Below, piece after piece: positions 28,159 through 36,586 of a stretch of 64,000 nt of DNA (positions are counted from its first letter, which is position 1; every line of letters starts with the position of its first letter). The position numbers were made by a program, and so were the translations under genes. The notes beneath the pieces are model-generated. The model saw only the letters and a list, made by a program, of their open reading frames with translations. It made no database searches and was not told where the DNA came from. The DNA comes from Plantactinospora alkalitolerans (lineage in GTDB: Bacteria > Actinomycetota > Actinomycetes > Mycobacteriales > Micromonosporaceae): the NCBI RefSeq assembly GCF_015690345.1, contig NZ_JADPUN010000161.1:1-64000 (forward strand), in the 5' to 3' direction.

Positions 28159-28416
28159 TCAACCGGGCGGCGCCTGGCCGCTTCCGCTCGCCGGGTCGGA
28201 CCGCACGCTGAACAGGTCGCCAGGCTGGCAGTCGAGCACGTCGCAGAGTGCGGTCAGCGTACTGAACCGGATCGCGCGGGCCCGGCCGTTCTTCAGCACC
28301 GAGAGGTTCGCCAGGGTGAGGCCGACCCGGTTGGCCAGTTCGGTCAGTGTCAGGCCACGCTCGGCGAGCAGCTTGTCCACGTGGATCTCGACCCGATGCC
28401 TCTCCTCGGGAGGCAT
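28159..28416 (-). CDS. XRE-family small HTH regulator
   Basis: 85 residues from ATG 28416, sharing one base with the stop of the DUF2975 gene (TGATG). The Cro/CI helix-turn-helix is LTLTELANRVGLTLANLSVL (about 20-40) followed by FSTLTALCDVLDCQPGDLF, the YozG-like form. This small XRE plus DUF2975 membrane protein arrangement is common in Gram-positives. It probably autoregulates through the AT-rich dyad near 29045-29065. Confidence 0.85.
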   Translation of the reverse strand: MPPEERHRVEIHVDKLLAERGLTLTELANRVGLTLANLSVLKNGRARAIRFSTLTALCDVLDCQPGDLFSVRSDPASGSGQAPPG

Positions 28417-29024
28417 CAGATCACCCTGTCCAGTTCGTCGCGCATCACCACGCCACGGTTGACCACCTCGGCGATGGCCAGGAGGCCGAATCCGGCGAGC
28501 AGCCAGCCGGCCGGGGGTTGCCAGACCGTGTAGACCGTTTCGTTGCCGATGGTGCGGGACAGATCGAGGGCGGCGAGGCTCTCCACGATGCCGGCGGCAA
28601 CGCCACCGGCGATGAGCAGCACGGCGAGGACACGCAGCCGACGTACCGTGCCGACGGTGAACGGATCGCCGCGGCGGGCCCGCCGCACGGTGCGCAGCAG
28701 CATCAGCAGCATGCCGAGCACGACGAGCAGCGTGGGCAGGCCGGTCATCGCCTCCGCGACCACCTGGTGGACGCTGGGATCGGCGATCTGCACCTCGACG
28801 ATCGAGTCCGGGCCGATGCTGATGCCGTCGGCCGTTCCGGCGACCGGTCCGGCGACGTCGGTCATCGCCTCGGCCGGCAGTTGGACGGTAACCGGACTGT
28901 CGCCCAGGACGGTCCGGCCACCGGTCAGCACCACCGCCAGGCCCGTACCGACCAGTCCCAGCACGAGCAGGGCCTGCATCTCGCCGAGCCAGTCCGGCTT
29001 GCGCAGCTTTTCGAGGAACGACAT
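28416..29024 (-). CDS. DUF2975 membrane protein
   Basis: 202 residues with four hydrophobic segments (about 18-38, 92-110, 132-155, 172-190) and an extracytoplasmic loop after the first. The pattern and its tight coupling to a YozG-like XRE gene match DUF2975 proteins. AAGGAGG lies six bases before ATG 29024. Role unknown. Confidence 0.75.
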   Translation of the reverse strand: MSFLEKLRKPDWLGEMQALLVLGLVGTGLAVVLTGGRTVLGDSPVTVQLPAEAMTDVAGPVAGTADGISIGPDSIVEVQIADPSVHQVVAEAMTGLPTLLVVLGMLLMLLRTVRRARRGDPFTVGTVRRLRVLAVLLIAGGVAAGIVESLAALDLSRTIGNETVYTVWQPPAGWLLAGFGLLAIAEVVNRGVVMRDELDRVI

Positions 29025-29044
29025 CCCGAGCCTCCTTATTGAAA

Positions 29045-29065
29045 ATCGATATACCGATAATCGAT
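29045..29065. promoter_or_regulatory. AT-rich dyad before DUF2975/XRE operon
   Basis: Two ATCGAT palindromes nine bases apart with GATA/TATC repeats between them (ATCGATATACCGATA then ATCGAT), about 20-40 bases before the DUF2975 start. In a GC-rich genome this stands out as a regulator site or promoter; the XRE protein is the natural candidate. Confidence 0.45.
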
Positions 29066-29216
29066 AAGGAACCGAGCGTTGTCAAGCCGCCGTCGCCCGG
29101 TGTCCCGACCACCGCCAGCAATGCCCTGTACCGTGCCGAACCAGGACGCAGCCGCCGGAACGACCGGTCCCACTGCGACCGTCACCAGCAGGTACGCGGG
29201 AGAAGGGACGTGGCCG

Positions 29217-29942
29217 ATGGGTACTCGCTTCGAGGAGATCGACTGGCGCGAAACACCGATTGGCGCCATCAGCCTGCGGCGCCGGCTGGATCCGACGCTC
29301 AACATCGACGTGTACGAGATCAAACTCGACGACGAGTACCTGATGTCGAGCCTGTTCACGGTGGCCGAGATCGAACTCGCACGACTCGGCCTGGCAGCCC
29401 TGAGCGGGACTGATCTCGATGTCGTCGTCGGCGGCCTCGGCCTCGGCTACACCGCCGGGGCCGTACTCGACGATCCGCGCGTGCGCACGCTCACGGTGGT
29501 GGAGACGCTCGGCGAGGTGATCGACTGGCACCGGCGGGAGCTGCTGCCGCTCGCTCCGCGGATCACCCGGGACCCGCGGAGCCACCTCGTCCAGGGAAAC
29601 TTCTTCGCGATGGTGGACGACGTCGACGGCTTCGATCCCCGTACGCCCGGCCGACGCTTCCACGCCATCCTGGTCGACATCGACCACACGCCCCGGCACG
29701 TCCTGCATCCGAGCCACGCCGCGTTCTACACCCCCGACGGGCTGCGCCGCCTCGCCGCCCACCTCCACCCGGAGGGCGTGTTCGCGCTCTGGTCCGACGA
29801 TCCGCCCGACGAGGAACTCGACGCCACGCTCGCCGAGGTGTTCGACACCGCGCGGTCACACCTCGTCCGGTTCCGTAACCACCTGCACGGCGGCGAGGCG
29901 GCCAACACCGTCTACGTCGCGAGCCGCCCGAGAACGTCCTGA
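29217..29942 (+). CDS. Spermidine-synthase-like methyltransferase-fold protein
   Basis: 241 residues from ATG 29217, preceded by AGAAGGGA. The Rossmann core is VVVGGLGLGYTAGAVLDDPR with LTVVETLGEVIDWHRREL and FHAILVDIDHTP, matching polyamine-synthase-like proteins of actinobacteria. The polyamine-binding residues cannot be confirmed, so true spermidine synthesis is doubtful. Confidence 0.78.
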   Translation: MGTRFEEIDWRETPIGAISLRRRLDPTLNIDVYEIKLDDEYLMSSLFTVAEIELARLGLAALSGTDLDVVVGGLGLGYTAGAVLDDPRVRTLTVVETLGEVIDWHRRELLPLAPRITRDPRSHLVQGNFFAMVDDVDGFDPRTPGRRFHAILVDIDHTPRHVLHPSHAAFYTPDGLRRLAAHLHPEGVFALWSDDPPDEELDATLAEVFDTARSHLVRFRNHLHGGEAANTVYVASRPRTS

Positions 29943-29964
29943 TCGCCCCCGGACGGCGAACCAG

Positions 29965-31680
29965 CTACCCGGGCTGGAACCCGTCGTGGCGGACGACCTC
30001 GTACGTCGCCGAGTCGAAGTCGGCGAACCCGCCGTCGGCGCCCAGGTCCTGCACCCACAGCCCGACGAAGGCACCCGTGAAGCCCCACGCGTCGGGCTCG
30101 CCTTCCACCAGGATCGACGCGTACTCGTCCGAGAGGATCGTCGCGTCCAGTTCGACGGGCAGCTCGCGCCAGTCGTCACCGGCCGACCCCTTGGCGGCGC
30201 CGACCCCGGCCGACCCGACCGAAGGGCACGACGAGTAGGCGAACCTGACGACCGGGCCGTCGAACCGGACCCGCAGGCGTATCCGGTCGACTCCCGTGAC
30301 GTCGACCCGGCAGTCGGGGTGCGGGGTCCGCCTACCGGTGTCGCACGACATCACCTCGAGCATCCGCCGACCCTCGTCGTCCACGGTGACGTACGCGTAG
30401 TGCCAGTTGCGGCTGTTGTAGTACGCGGTGATGCCGGCGAGCTGCCGGAAGGTGGCCGGATCGAACTCCATCGTGGTCTCGAAGACACAGTGCGGGGCGG
30501 TCACCCGACGGGCCACCAGGCTGGGGCGCTGCCGGCCGACCGGGGACTGTCCGCCGAAGATTCGCAGGTGCGACCTCCGGCTCGTGAGCTGCAGCCAGTC
30601 GGACGTGGCCGGACGGCGCAGGGTCGACCAGTCGGGCCCGAGCACCGGCCCGTCGAAGTCGTCGTGCCCGTCGTGCGAGTCGGACCGGGCCGGGACCGCC
30701 GTCGCCCCGGCCGGCGCCGGCGCGGTCTCGGACGGTCGGCCACCCTCGATGCGCGGCCAGCCGCCCGGCTCCCAGGTGACCGACTGGATCGCCGTCTCCC
30801 GACCGAGCACGCACCGGCCCAGTGGCGAGTACGGCCGCGCCACCAGGTGGGCCAGGTACCACTCGCCGTCCGGTGTGGACACCAGACTGCCGTGCCCCGC
30901 CTTCTGCAGCGTCAGGTCCGGACGCCCGAACGAGGTCAGCAGTGGCCCGTCGGGGTCCACCTCGTACGGGCCGTGCAGGGCCCGTGACCGCGCCACCGTG
31001 ACCTGGTGCGGCCAACTGGTTCCCCCCTCGGCGGTGACCAGGTAGTACCAGCCGTCCCTGCGGTAGAGCCGGGGACCCTCGGTCAGCCCGGTCGAGGTTC
31101 CCTCGAAGATCAGTCGCTCGTCACCGACCAGCTTGCCCGCCGCCCGGTCGTACGCCTGGATCCGGATGCCGCCGAACGGATCCCGCCCCGGCCGCCAGTC
31201 CGAGCCCATCGTCAGCAACCAACTCGAACCGTCCTCGTCGTGGAAGATCGACGGGTCGAAGCCGCGGGCGTGCAGCGGCACCGGGTCGGACCACGGACCG
31301 GCCAGGTCGGTGGCGCTGACGACGTAGTTCTGGGAGTCCCAGTATCCGCTCGCGAAGCTGGAGACGTCGGTGTACACGAGGTAGAACACGCCGTCGACGT
31401 AGCTCAGGTCCGGAGCCCAGATCCCGGCCGAGTCGGCGGCACCGGCGAGGTCGAGCAGCCGCCGCTCGGTGAGGATGCCGCCGAGCGGGCGCCAGTGCAC
31501 CAGGTCGGTGGAGTGGTGCACCCGGACGCCCGGATACCACTCGAAGGTCGAGGTGGCGATGTAGTAGTCCGCGCCGACCCGGAGAATGCAGGGATCGGGG
31601 TTGAAGCCCGGCAACACCGGGTTCCGGATCAACCCGTTCTCGCCCGGACCCGTTCGGGCACTTCTGGTCACGGCTGTCAT
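29965..31680 (-). CDS. GH43 glycoside hydrolase (beta-xylosidase/arabinofuranosidase)
   Basis: 571 residues. The five-blade propeller domain (about 18-300) has the family's catalytic acids in FNPDPCILRVGADYY (base Asp), ARGFDPSIFHDEDG (pKa modulator Asp) and TGLTEGPRLYRRDGWYY (acid Glu). A C-terminal beta-sandwich of the GH43_C2 type (about 350-570) follows, ending in WGFTGAFVGLWVQDLGA. No signal peptide, so it likely cleaves imported xylo-oligosaccharides in the cytoplasm. No xylan regulator or importer is adjacent. Confidence 0.92.
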   Translation of the reverse strand: MTAVTRSARTGPGENGLIRNPVLPGFNPDPCILRVGADYYIATSTFEWYPGVRVHHSTDLVHWRPLGGILTERRLLDLAGAADSAGIWAPDLSYVDGVFYLVYTDVSSFASGYWDSQNYVVSATDLAGPWSDPVPLHARGFDPSIFHDEDGSSWLLTMGSDWRPGRDPFGGIRIQAYDRAAGKLVGDERLIFEGTSTGLTEGPRLYRRDGWYYLVTAEGGTSWPHQVTVARSRALHGPYEVDPDGPLLTSFGRPDLTLQKAGHGSLVSTPDGEWYLAHLVARPYSPLGRCVLGRETAIQSVTWEPGGWPRIEGGRPSETAPAPAGATAVPARSDSHDGHDDFDGPVLGPDWSTLRRPATSDWLQLTSRRSHLRIFGGQSPVGRQRPSLVARRVTAPHCVFETTMEFDPATFRQLAGITAYYNSRNWHYAYVTVDDEGRRMLEVMSCDTGRRTPHPDCRVDVTGVDRIRLRVRFDGPVVRFAYSSCPSVGSAGVGAAKGSAGDDWRELPVELDATILSDEYASILVEGEPDAWGFTGAFVGLWVQDLGADGGFADFDSATYEVVRHDGFQPG

Positions 31681-31752
31681 CTTGCCCTCTCCATCGCGGT
31701 GAGATTCCTGCCCCGGTCAGCACGGCCGCCCCGGATATTCACGTCGGTAACC

Positions 31753-32472
31753 CTAGACGGATCGGCCGGACCGGAAGATCCCTCGTCCGCGCCGCCGTAC
31801 CGGACAACGCGCCGTGCCGGAGGAAAGGCGTGCGGTTGGCGCGGCATGCGGAGCGCCGGTCACCTCGGGTAGTACTCCAACGTCACTTGATCTGCCGGCT
31901 GGCTTACTCGGATAGCTCATGAAGAAGATCATGGCCGCGAGGCTTGCCCCCATGGCCAGGTGCTCCCAACGGAGCAGGTCCGTGATCGGTCGATTGCGCA
32001 GCCGGACGAGTGCGGCCGCCATCCAGCAGAGGTAAGCCGCCGTGGCGGCGCGTAGCAACACGAGCGCCGCGTCATGGCCGGTGACGGTGCCGTGGTCCAT
32101 CCGGGGCCCGGCGGCCATGTGGTGGATAGCCATCGACCCGCCGTGTTGATGCATCAGCACGGCGAGCGCCATGAGCACGGCCCCGGCCGTACGGTGCCAC
32201 TCCACCTCCGGGCCGCGCTCGGTCGGACCGCTGGTGACGAGTGCCACCGCGAAGGCGAGGAGCAGCAGCGCGCCCGCGTACTGCACAACCGGTGCGGCGT
32301 CGAGGGTCACCGCGACCATGACAGCCACCATCGCACCCGCGAGCATTCGGGCCCTGCGGGACGCGCCCGCCCGCGGCGCGACGCAGCAGCAGGCCGACAC
32401 CGCGGCCGACCCGAGCATGATCATCTCGAGCGTCAGGACGTCACCGCCGGCGTAACGCCGGGGCGTGACCAT
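31753..32472 (-). CDS. DUF5134-like multi-pass membrane protein
   Basis: Up to 239 residues with five or six hydrophobic helices (LTLEMIMLGSAAVSACCCVA, LAGAMVAVMVAVTLDAAPV, YAGALLLLAFAVALVTSG, LLRWEHLAMGASLAAMIFFM). His-rich loops MHQHGGSMAIHHMAAG and RMDHGTVTGHD could bind copper. The long start at ATG 32472 overlaps the DUF899 gene by 40 bases; ATG 32424 avoids this and may be the true start. The C-terminus after about residue 195 is low-complexity. Confidence 0.6.
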   Translation of the reverse strand: MVTPRRYAGGDVLTLEMIMLGSAAVSACCCVAPRAGASRRARMLAGAMVAVMVAVTLDAAPVVQYAGALLLLAFAVALVTSGPTERGPEVEWHRTAGAVLMALAVLMHQHGGSMAIHHMAAGPRMDHGTVTGHDAALVLLRAATAAYLCWMAAALVRLRNRPITDLLRWEHLAMGASLAAMIFFMSYPSKPAGRSSDVGVLPEVTGAPHAAPTARLSSGTARCPVRRRGRGIFRSGRSV

Positions 32473-33149
32473 TGCGCGGTGGGGCGGCCGTTGAGCCGCC
32501 ACGGGTGACCACTGACCCGCGGCCAACCTTGGGGTGAGTTTTCCCAGTTCTCTTGCCGGCCGTACACGGTGAGGTCCAGGGCGTGGTAGGTGGTCATCAA
32601 CGCCTCCACGCCCCGCCCGGTGGTCCAGTAGGTCTCGTAGACCTTGTCGCCGTCGCGCAGGTAGCACGCGATGAACCCGAAGTCACGACCGTCGGCCAGA
32701 GCCGGGTCGGACTCTTTCGCCGAATACCACGGGAACGGGTAGCCCATGAACTCCGCGAACGGGGCATTTTCCTCGTAGGGACCGTCGCAGAACACGGCGT
32801 AGGTGACGTCCCGAGCGTGCAGGTAGTCCAGCATCTGCATGTGACAGGTCGAGAAGGTGCACCCCTCACACTGATCCTCGTGCGGCTTGCCGTCGTGCCA
32901 CATGTGGAAGTAGGCGATGAGCATCCGGCGGCCCTCGAACACCTCCACCAGCGGGGTGTCCCCGCCAGGGCCCCGCACCGTCACCGTCGGCATCAAGGTC
33001 ATCGGCAGCTGACGACGAGCGGCTGCGATGGCGTCTCCTTCGCGGGTATGGGCCTTCTCCCGGACCAGCAGTTCGTCGCGCTCGCGCAGCCAGGTCTCCC
33101 GGTCGACGACCGGGGGCGCGGCGGCGCTGGACTCGGGGGTTGCCGTCAT
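32433..33149 (-). CDS. DUF899 thioredoxin-like family protein
   Basis: 238 residues from ATG 33149, with AAGGAG seven bases upstream. Diagnostic segments are ETWLRERDELLVREKAHTRE, LIAYFHMWHDGKPHEDQCEG, CTFSTCHMQMLDYLHARDVT and YETYWTTGRGVEALMTTYHA. The fold is thioredoxin-like with Cys-rich CEGCTFSTC; the catalytic role is unknown. It is divergent from a sigma factor gene, with a perfect palindrome between them. Confidence 0.85.
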   Translation of the reverse strand: MTATPESSAAAPPVVDRETWLRERDELLVREKAHTREGDAIAAARRQLPMTLMPTVTVRGPGGDTPLVEVFEGRRMLIAYFHMWHDGKPHEDQCEGCTFSTCHMQMLDYLHARDVTYAVFCDGPYEENAPFAEFMGYPFPWYSAKESDPALADGRDFGFIACYLRDGDKVYETYWTTGRGVEALMTTYHALDLTVYGRQENWENSPQGWPRVSGHPWRLNGRPTAQWSRPGVTPAVTS

Positions 33150-33207
33150 GGCTGTCTCCTTCGTGGAGTGGGGATCGGTCACAGGTACAGACGACCGAGT
33201 CGGCGAT

Positions 33208-33228
33208 CGTCATCGGTGACCGATGACG
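33208..33228. promoter_or_regulatory. Perfect 21-bp palindrome between DUF899 and sigma-factor genes
   Basis: CGTCATCGGT, a central G, then ACCGATGACG: ten perfectly paired positions on each side. It sits between divergent start codons at 33149 and 33287, about 60 bases from each. An operator for a dimeric regulator of both genes is likely; the regulator is not identified. Confidence 0.6.
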
Positions 33229-33286
33229 GATGGGGTCCGCGGTCGTCAGTACGGTTGTGAGGACCACTCAGCCCCGGGGAGATCAC

Positions 33287-34207
33287 ATGTCCGACTCGCC
33301 TGACGAGCAGGCGGTCTGGCTGCAGCGCGCCTTCGACGAGCACCGGCGCGAGCTACACGTGCACTGCTACCGCCTCGCAGGGAACGTCACCGACGCGGAC
33401 GACCTGGTGCAGGAGGCCTTCCTGCGTGCCTGGCGGGCTCGCGACCGCTTCGAGGGTCGGGCGTCGGCGCGCACCTGGTTCTACCGGATCGCCACGAACG
33501 TCTTCCTCGACAGCCGCAAGGCGGCCGGTCACCGGACGGTTCCGTATGGTGACCCGCTGGAGTGGTCCACCGAGCTCGGTCCCTATCCAGACGCCCTGTT
33601 GGCCGACGATCCGCAGACCGGTCTCGCCGCCCGGGAGACCGTCGAGCTGGCCCTGATCGCAGCGCTCATGTACCTGCCGCCGCGGCAGCGGGCGGCCTTC
33701 GTGCTGCGCGACGTCTACGGCTGGACGCCGCAGGAGATCGCCGGCGCGCTCGACACCGCCGTAGCGGCCGTCAACAGCCTCCTCCAGCGGGCCCGCCACA
33801 CCCTCCGGCGGCGCGCTCCGTCGGACCCACAGGACTGGCGCCGCCCGCAGCTCACCAGCGAGGACGAAGAGATCCTGCGCCGCTACGCCAACGCGAAGGA
33901 CCCGGAGACGGTCCGGGCACTGCTCGCCGAGGACGTACGGATCACGATGCCGCCCGAGCCGCCGGTCGTCGGGATCGACGCGGCCGCGGAGTTCCTCGGC
34001 CGACCGCTCGACTGGCGTACCTTCCCCACCTCGGCCAACGGGCGCCCGGCACTGATCAACTATCTCCGCCGGCCCGGCAGCCCGCACTATGAGGCGCTGG
34101 TCGTCGACGTACTCCGGATCGAGAACGGGAAGATCGTAGAGAGCAACGCCTTCATCGGTGCCCGTCACGTCGCCGCCTTCAGCATGCCCGCCACGCTCGA
34201 GCCCTAG
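33287..34207 (+). CDS. ECF sigma factor with C-terminal SnoaL-like domain
   Basis: 306 residues from ATG 33287, with GGGGAGA just upstream. Region 2 is FDEHRRELHVHCYRLAGNVT and DADDLVQEAFLRAWRARDRF; region 4 is LPPRQRAAFVLRDVYGWTPQ and EIAGALDTAVAAVNSLLQRA. The C-terminal 120 residues form a SnoaL-like domain (YANAKDPETVRALLAEDVRI) as in SigG/SigJ/ECF41-type factors, where it tunes activity in place of an anti-sigma factor. No anti-sigma gene is adjacent. Confidence 0.88.
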   Translation: MSDSPDEQAVWLQRAFDEHRRELHVHCYRLAGNVTDADDLVQEAFLRAWRARDRFEGRASARTWFYRIATNVFLDSRKAAGHRTVPYGDPLEWSTELGPYPDALLADDPQTGLAARETVELALIAALMYLPPRQRAAFVLRDVYGWTPQEIAGALDTAVAAVNSLLQRARHTLRRRAPSDPQDWRRPQLTSEDEEILRRYANAKDPETVRALLAEDVRITMPPEPPVVGIDAAAEFLGRPLDWRTFPTSANGRPALINYLRRPGSPHYEALVVDVLRIENGKIVESNAFIGARHVAAFSMPATLEP

Positions 34208-34218
34208 ACGAGTAAGTC

Positions 34219-35316
34219 TCAAGCTAAGTGGCCGAGTCTGCGCTGGTAGTGGGATCGCCGGGCTCGGGCTTGGGATGTTCGTCGCCAGCTGGACCAGTGC
34301 AGGGTGTGCGCTGGGGGTAGTGGCAGGGCGAGGACGAAGGCGTTGAGGAGTCGGCGGATCTCGGCGACGGTCAACGCGATGATCTCCGGGTCGGGGTCGG
34401 GCTGCTGCGCGGTGGTGGCGGCGAGGATGGTCAGGACGGCCAGGGCGAGCATGGCCAGGGTGACGAACCGGTGCCAGCCGGTCCAGCCGCGGACCTGGTA
34501 GTGGTCAAGGCCGACCTGGCCTTTGCCGGTTTGGAACAACTCCTCGACGCTCCAGCGGGATCCGTCGACGGTCACGAGGGTGTGCAGCGGCACCAGGCGA
34601 GGTGACCAGCACAGGTAGAAGGCCAGCTCGCCGGTGGTTCGGTTGCGGCGGATGAGCAGCCACCGGTGCTCACCGGGGCTGGTGGCGGTGGTGACCCAGG
34701 CCCACAGATAGTCGCGGGGACCTTTCGCTCCCGGTCCGCAGCTGTGCTGCTGCCACTCGGCGGTGGGTATCCGGTCGGCGAGGTCGTCGACGCGGATCAA
34801 AGTGCGGCCGTCGTTGACGTGCACGCGTCGGTCGCAGCCGACGGCCAGGACGTAGCCGATCCCGCGGTGTTCCAGGTCAGCGCGCAGGCCGGGGTCGGCG
34901 CCGTAAACCTCGTCGCCAGTCACCCACCCGACCGGGACACCGGCGTCCAGCGCAGCGGCGATCATCTGCCGGGCCAGGGCAGGCTTCGTAGCGAACCCGA
35001 CGTCGTCCGGACGCCGGCGGCGGTGAGACGGTCGGGGCGATCGCGCCAGGATGCCTCGGGTAGGTAGAGCCGGCGATCGGACGGCGTCGGCGTCCCACAC
35101 CGCCGTACGCAGCAGCCGCTGCATCGCCTGCGGATCGTCGTGACCCGCCCGTTCGGCCAACGACCAGCAGGTCTTACGTTCCACGCCCGACAGCAGCCCT
35201 TCCACGAACTGCCCGGCGGTCCGACGGAGCTCCGCCCGCACGAACCGGTCCGCGACACGTGTCACCGCCTCGTCCAGGATGACCCGCCACCCGGTCGGGT
35301 CTACGCTGTGGCACAC
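34219..35316 (-). pseudogene. IS701-type transposase, internally deleted
   Basis: The open frame continues to 35460, but family-like sequence starts near GTG 35316. Upstream part: VERKTCWSLAERAGHDDPQA. Downstream part: DDVGFATKPALARQMIAAAL, WVTGDEVYGADPGLR, DGSRWSVEELFQTGKGQVGL. Between them, after WDADAVRS, the stretch with the first catalytic Asp of this DDE family (VVDETG region) is missing. A short out-of-frame piece at about 35000-35070 still reads LYLPEASWRDRPDRLTAAGV in a neighbouring frame. Two frame changes plus a deletion mean a dead copy. I found no terminal inverted repeats or target duplication. Confidence 0.75.
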
Positions 35317-35477
35317 GGCCACCGCACGATCTTCGGTTGTCCTCACAAACCATCGATGATCAACGCGGTGGCCGTCCTCATGCCCGCGCCACGCCCAACG
35401 CCGAAGCCAAGTGACGTTGGAGTAGTAGGCGACCGGCGCTCCGGTTCGGGTCCACTTCATCGACCGGCAGGGGTGGC

Positions 35478-36002
35478 TCAGTGCCAGACGCGGAACTCCA
35501 CCCTCTGCACGGCGGGTTCGATGTAGTCGACGGCGTAGAGCACGATGTAGCGGGCGTTGTCAGGCACGTTGCGGGCCAACACCGTCCGGTCCCGGCCACA
35601 CGCGGTCACCGGCTCCGTGTAGGTGAGCGAGCCGTCGACGAGCGGCCAGAACCCGAGCGCGAAGCTCTGACAGCGGTCGGCCGGATTGGCCAGGTCGCGG
35701 ATGTGGGAGACGCTGATCGTCGTGCAGCGGGAGTTCGGCGTCCGCAGTTCCTCGCTGCCGATCCGGCCGGCCGCGTAGAAGCCGACCTCGGGTCGGATCG
35801 GCACACAACGGTCGGCGTTCCCGAGGGTGCGGTAGGCGGCGGCCGTCGAATCGGCCGACGTGACCGCGTCGCTCGCGGTCGCCGGGCCGACACCGGCCGC
35901 CAGCACTCCGGTAGCCGCCAGCACCACGGTGAGCAACGTCGTGACCGTGACCCGTACGGCCGCGCGGGCGTGGTGGCTGCGAGGACTTGATGGTTGATGC
36001 AT
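35478..36002 (-). CDS. Small secreted protein of unknown function
   Basis: 174 residues from ATG 36002 (GCGGAG seven bases upstream), with a Sec signal, hydrophobic core VTVTTLLTVVLAATGVLAAG, cleaved near ATAS. The mature part has four Cys (DRCVPIR, SRCTTIS, DRCQSFA, TACGRD), enough for two disulfides, and a conserved-looking beta-rich tail (YIVLYAVDYIEPAVQRVEFR). I do not recognise the family. Confidence 0.7.
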   Translation of the reverse strand: MHQPSSPRSHHARAAVRVTVTTLLTVVLAATGVLAAGVGPATASDAVTSADSTAAAYRTLGNADRCVPIRPEVGFYAAGRIGSEELRTPNSRCTTISVSHIRDLANPADRCQSFALGFWPLVDGSLTYTEPVTACGRDRTVLARNVPDNARYIVLYAVDYIEPAVQRVEFRVWH

Positions 36003-36144
36003 TGCGTGCTCCGCTTCATCGGTTCCTGGATGAGCTGTCAACCGGTTGGTCCTGCGGCCGGCGGCTGCGGTTCGCCAGTGTCGTGGGAATGACAGTGCCG
36101 ACCGATGCGCCGAGCCACTGGTTCGTCGTCAGCCGCGCATGTGG

Positions 36145-36552
36145 TCAGGATTCGGTGGGCGGTACCGGTGGCCGTAGCACGCAGAACTCGTTGCCGTCGG
36201 GGTCGGCGAGCACGTGCCAGGCCCAGCCGTCCTCCTCGATCGGGCTTTCCGTGCTGCACCGCGCCCCAAGCGACACCAGCCTGGCCACCTCGACCTCCAG
36301 GTCAGGCACGCGCAGATCCAGATGCATCCTGTTCTTGTGCGCCTTCGGCTCGGAAACTCGCTGCAACAGCAACTCGACGCCGTTCCCGTCCGCGGGTAGC
36401 AGTCGCCGGTAGCACCCCGGCGAGAGTGGTTCGGCGATGTACCCGAGTGCGCCGCTCCAGAACTCCGCCGCACGCGCCAGATCGGCACAGTCCAGGACCA
36501 CCGCCAGGACCACGTCGGTCCGTCCACCGAAACGAGCCGGCCCGCCAGTCAT
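36145..36552 (-). CDS. VOC-family (glyoxalase-like) protein
   Basis: 135 residues. A single vicinal-oxygen-chelate domain: VVLAVVLDCADLARAAEFWS, KNRMHLDLRVPDLEVEVARL (metal His) and WHVLADPDGNEFCVLRP (metal Glu). It resembles the actinobacterial glyoxalase-like domain group. Function unknown; no operon partner. Confidence 0.83.
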   Translation of the reverse strand: MTGGPARFGGRTDVVLAVVLDCADLARAAEFWSGALGYIAEPLSPGCYRRLLPADGNGVELLLQRVSEPKAHKNRMHLDLRVPDLEVEVARLVSLGARCSTESPIEEDGWAWHVLADPDGNEFCVLRPPVPPTES

Positions 36553-36586
36553 AACAGCAGGCTATGCGACGACCACGACAGCGGCC

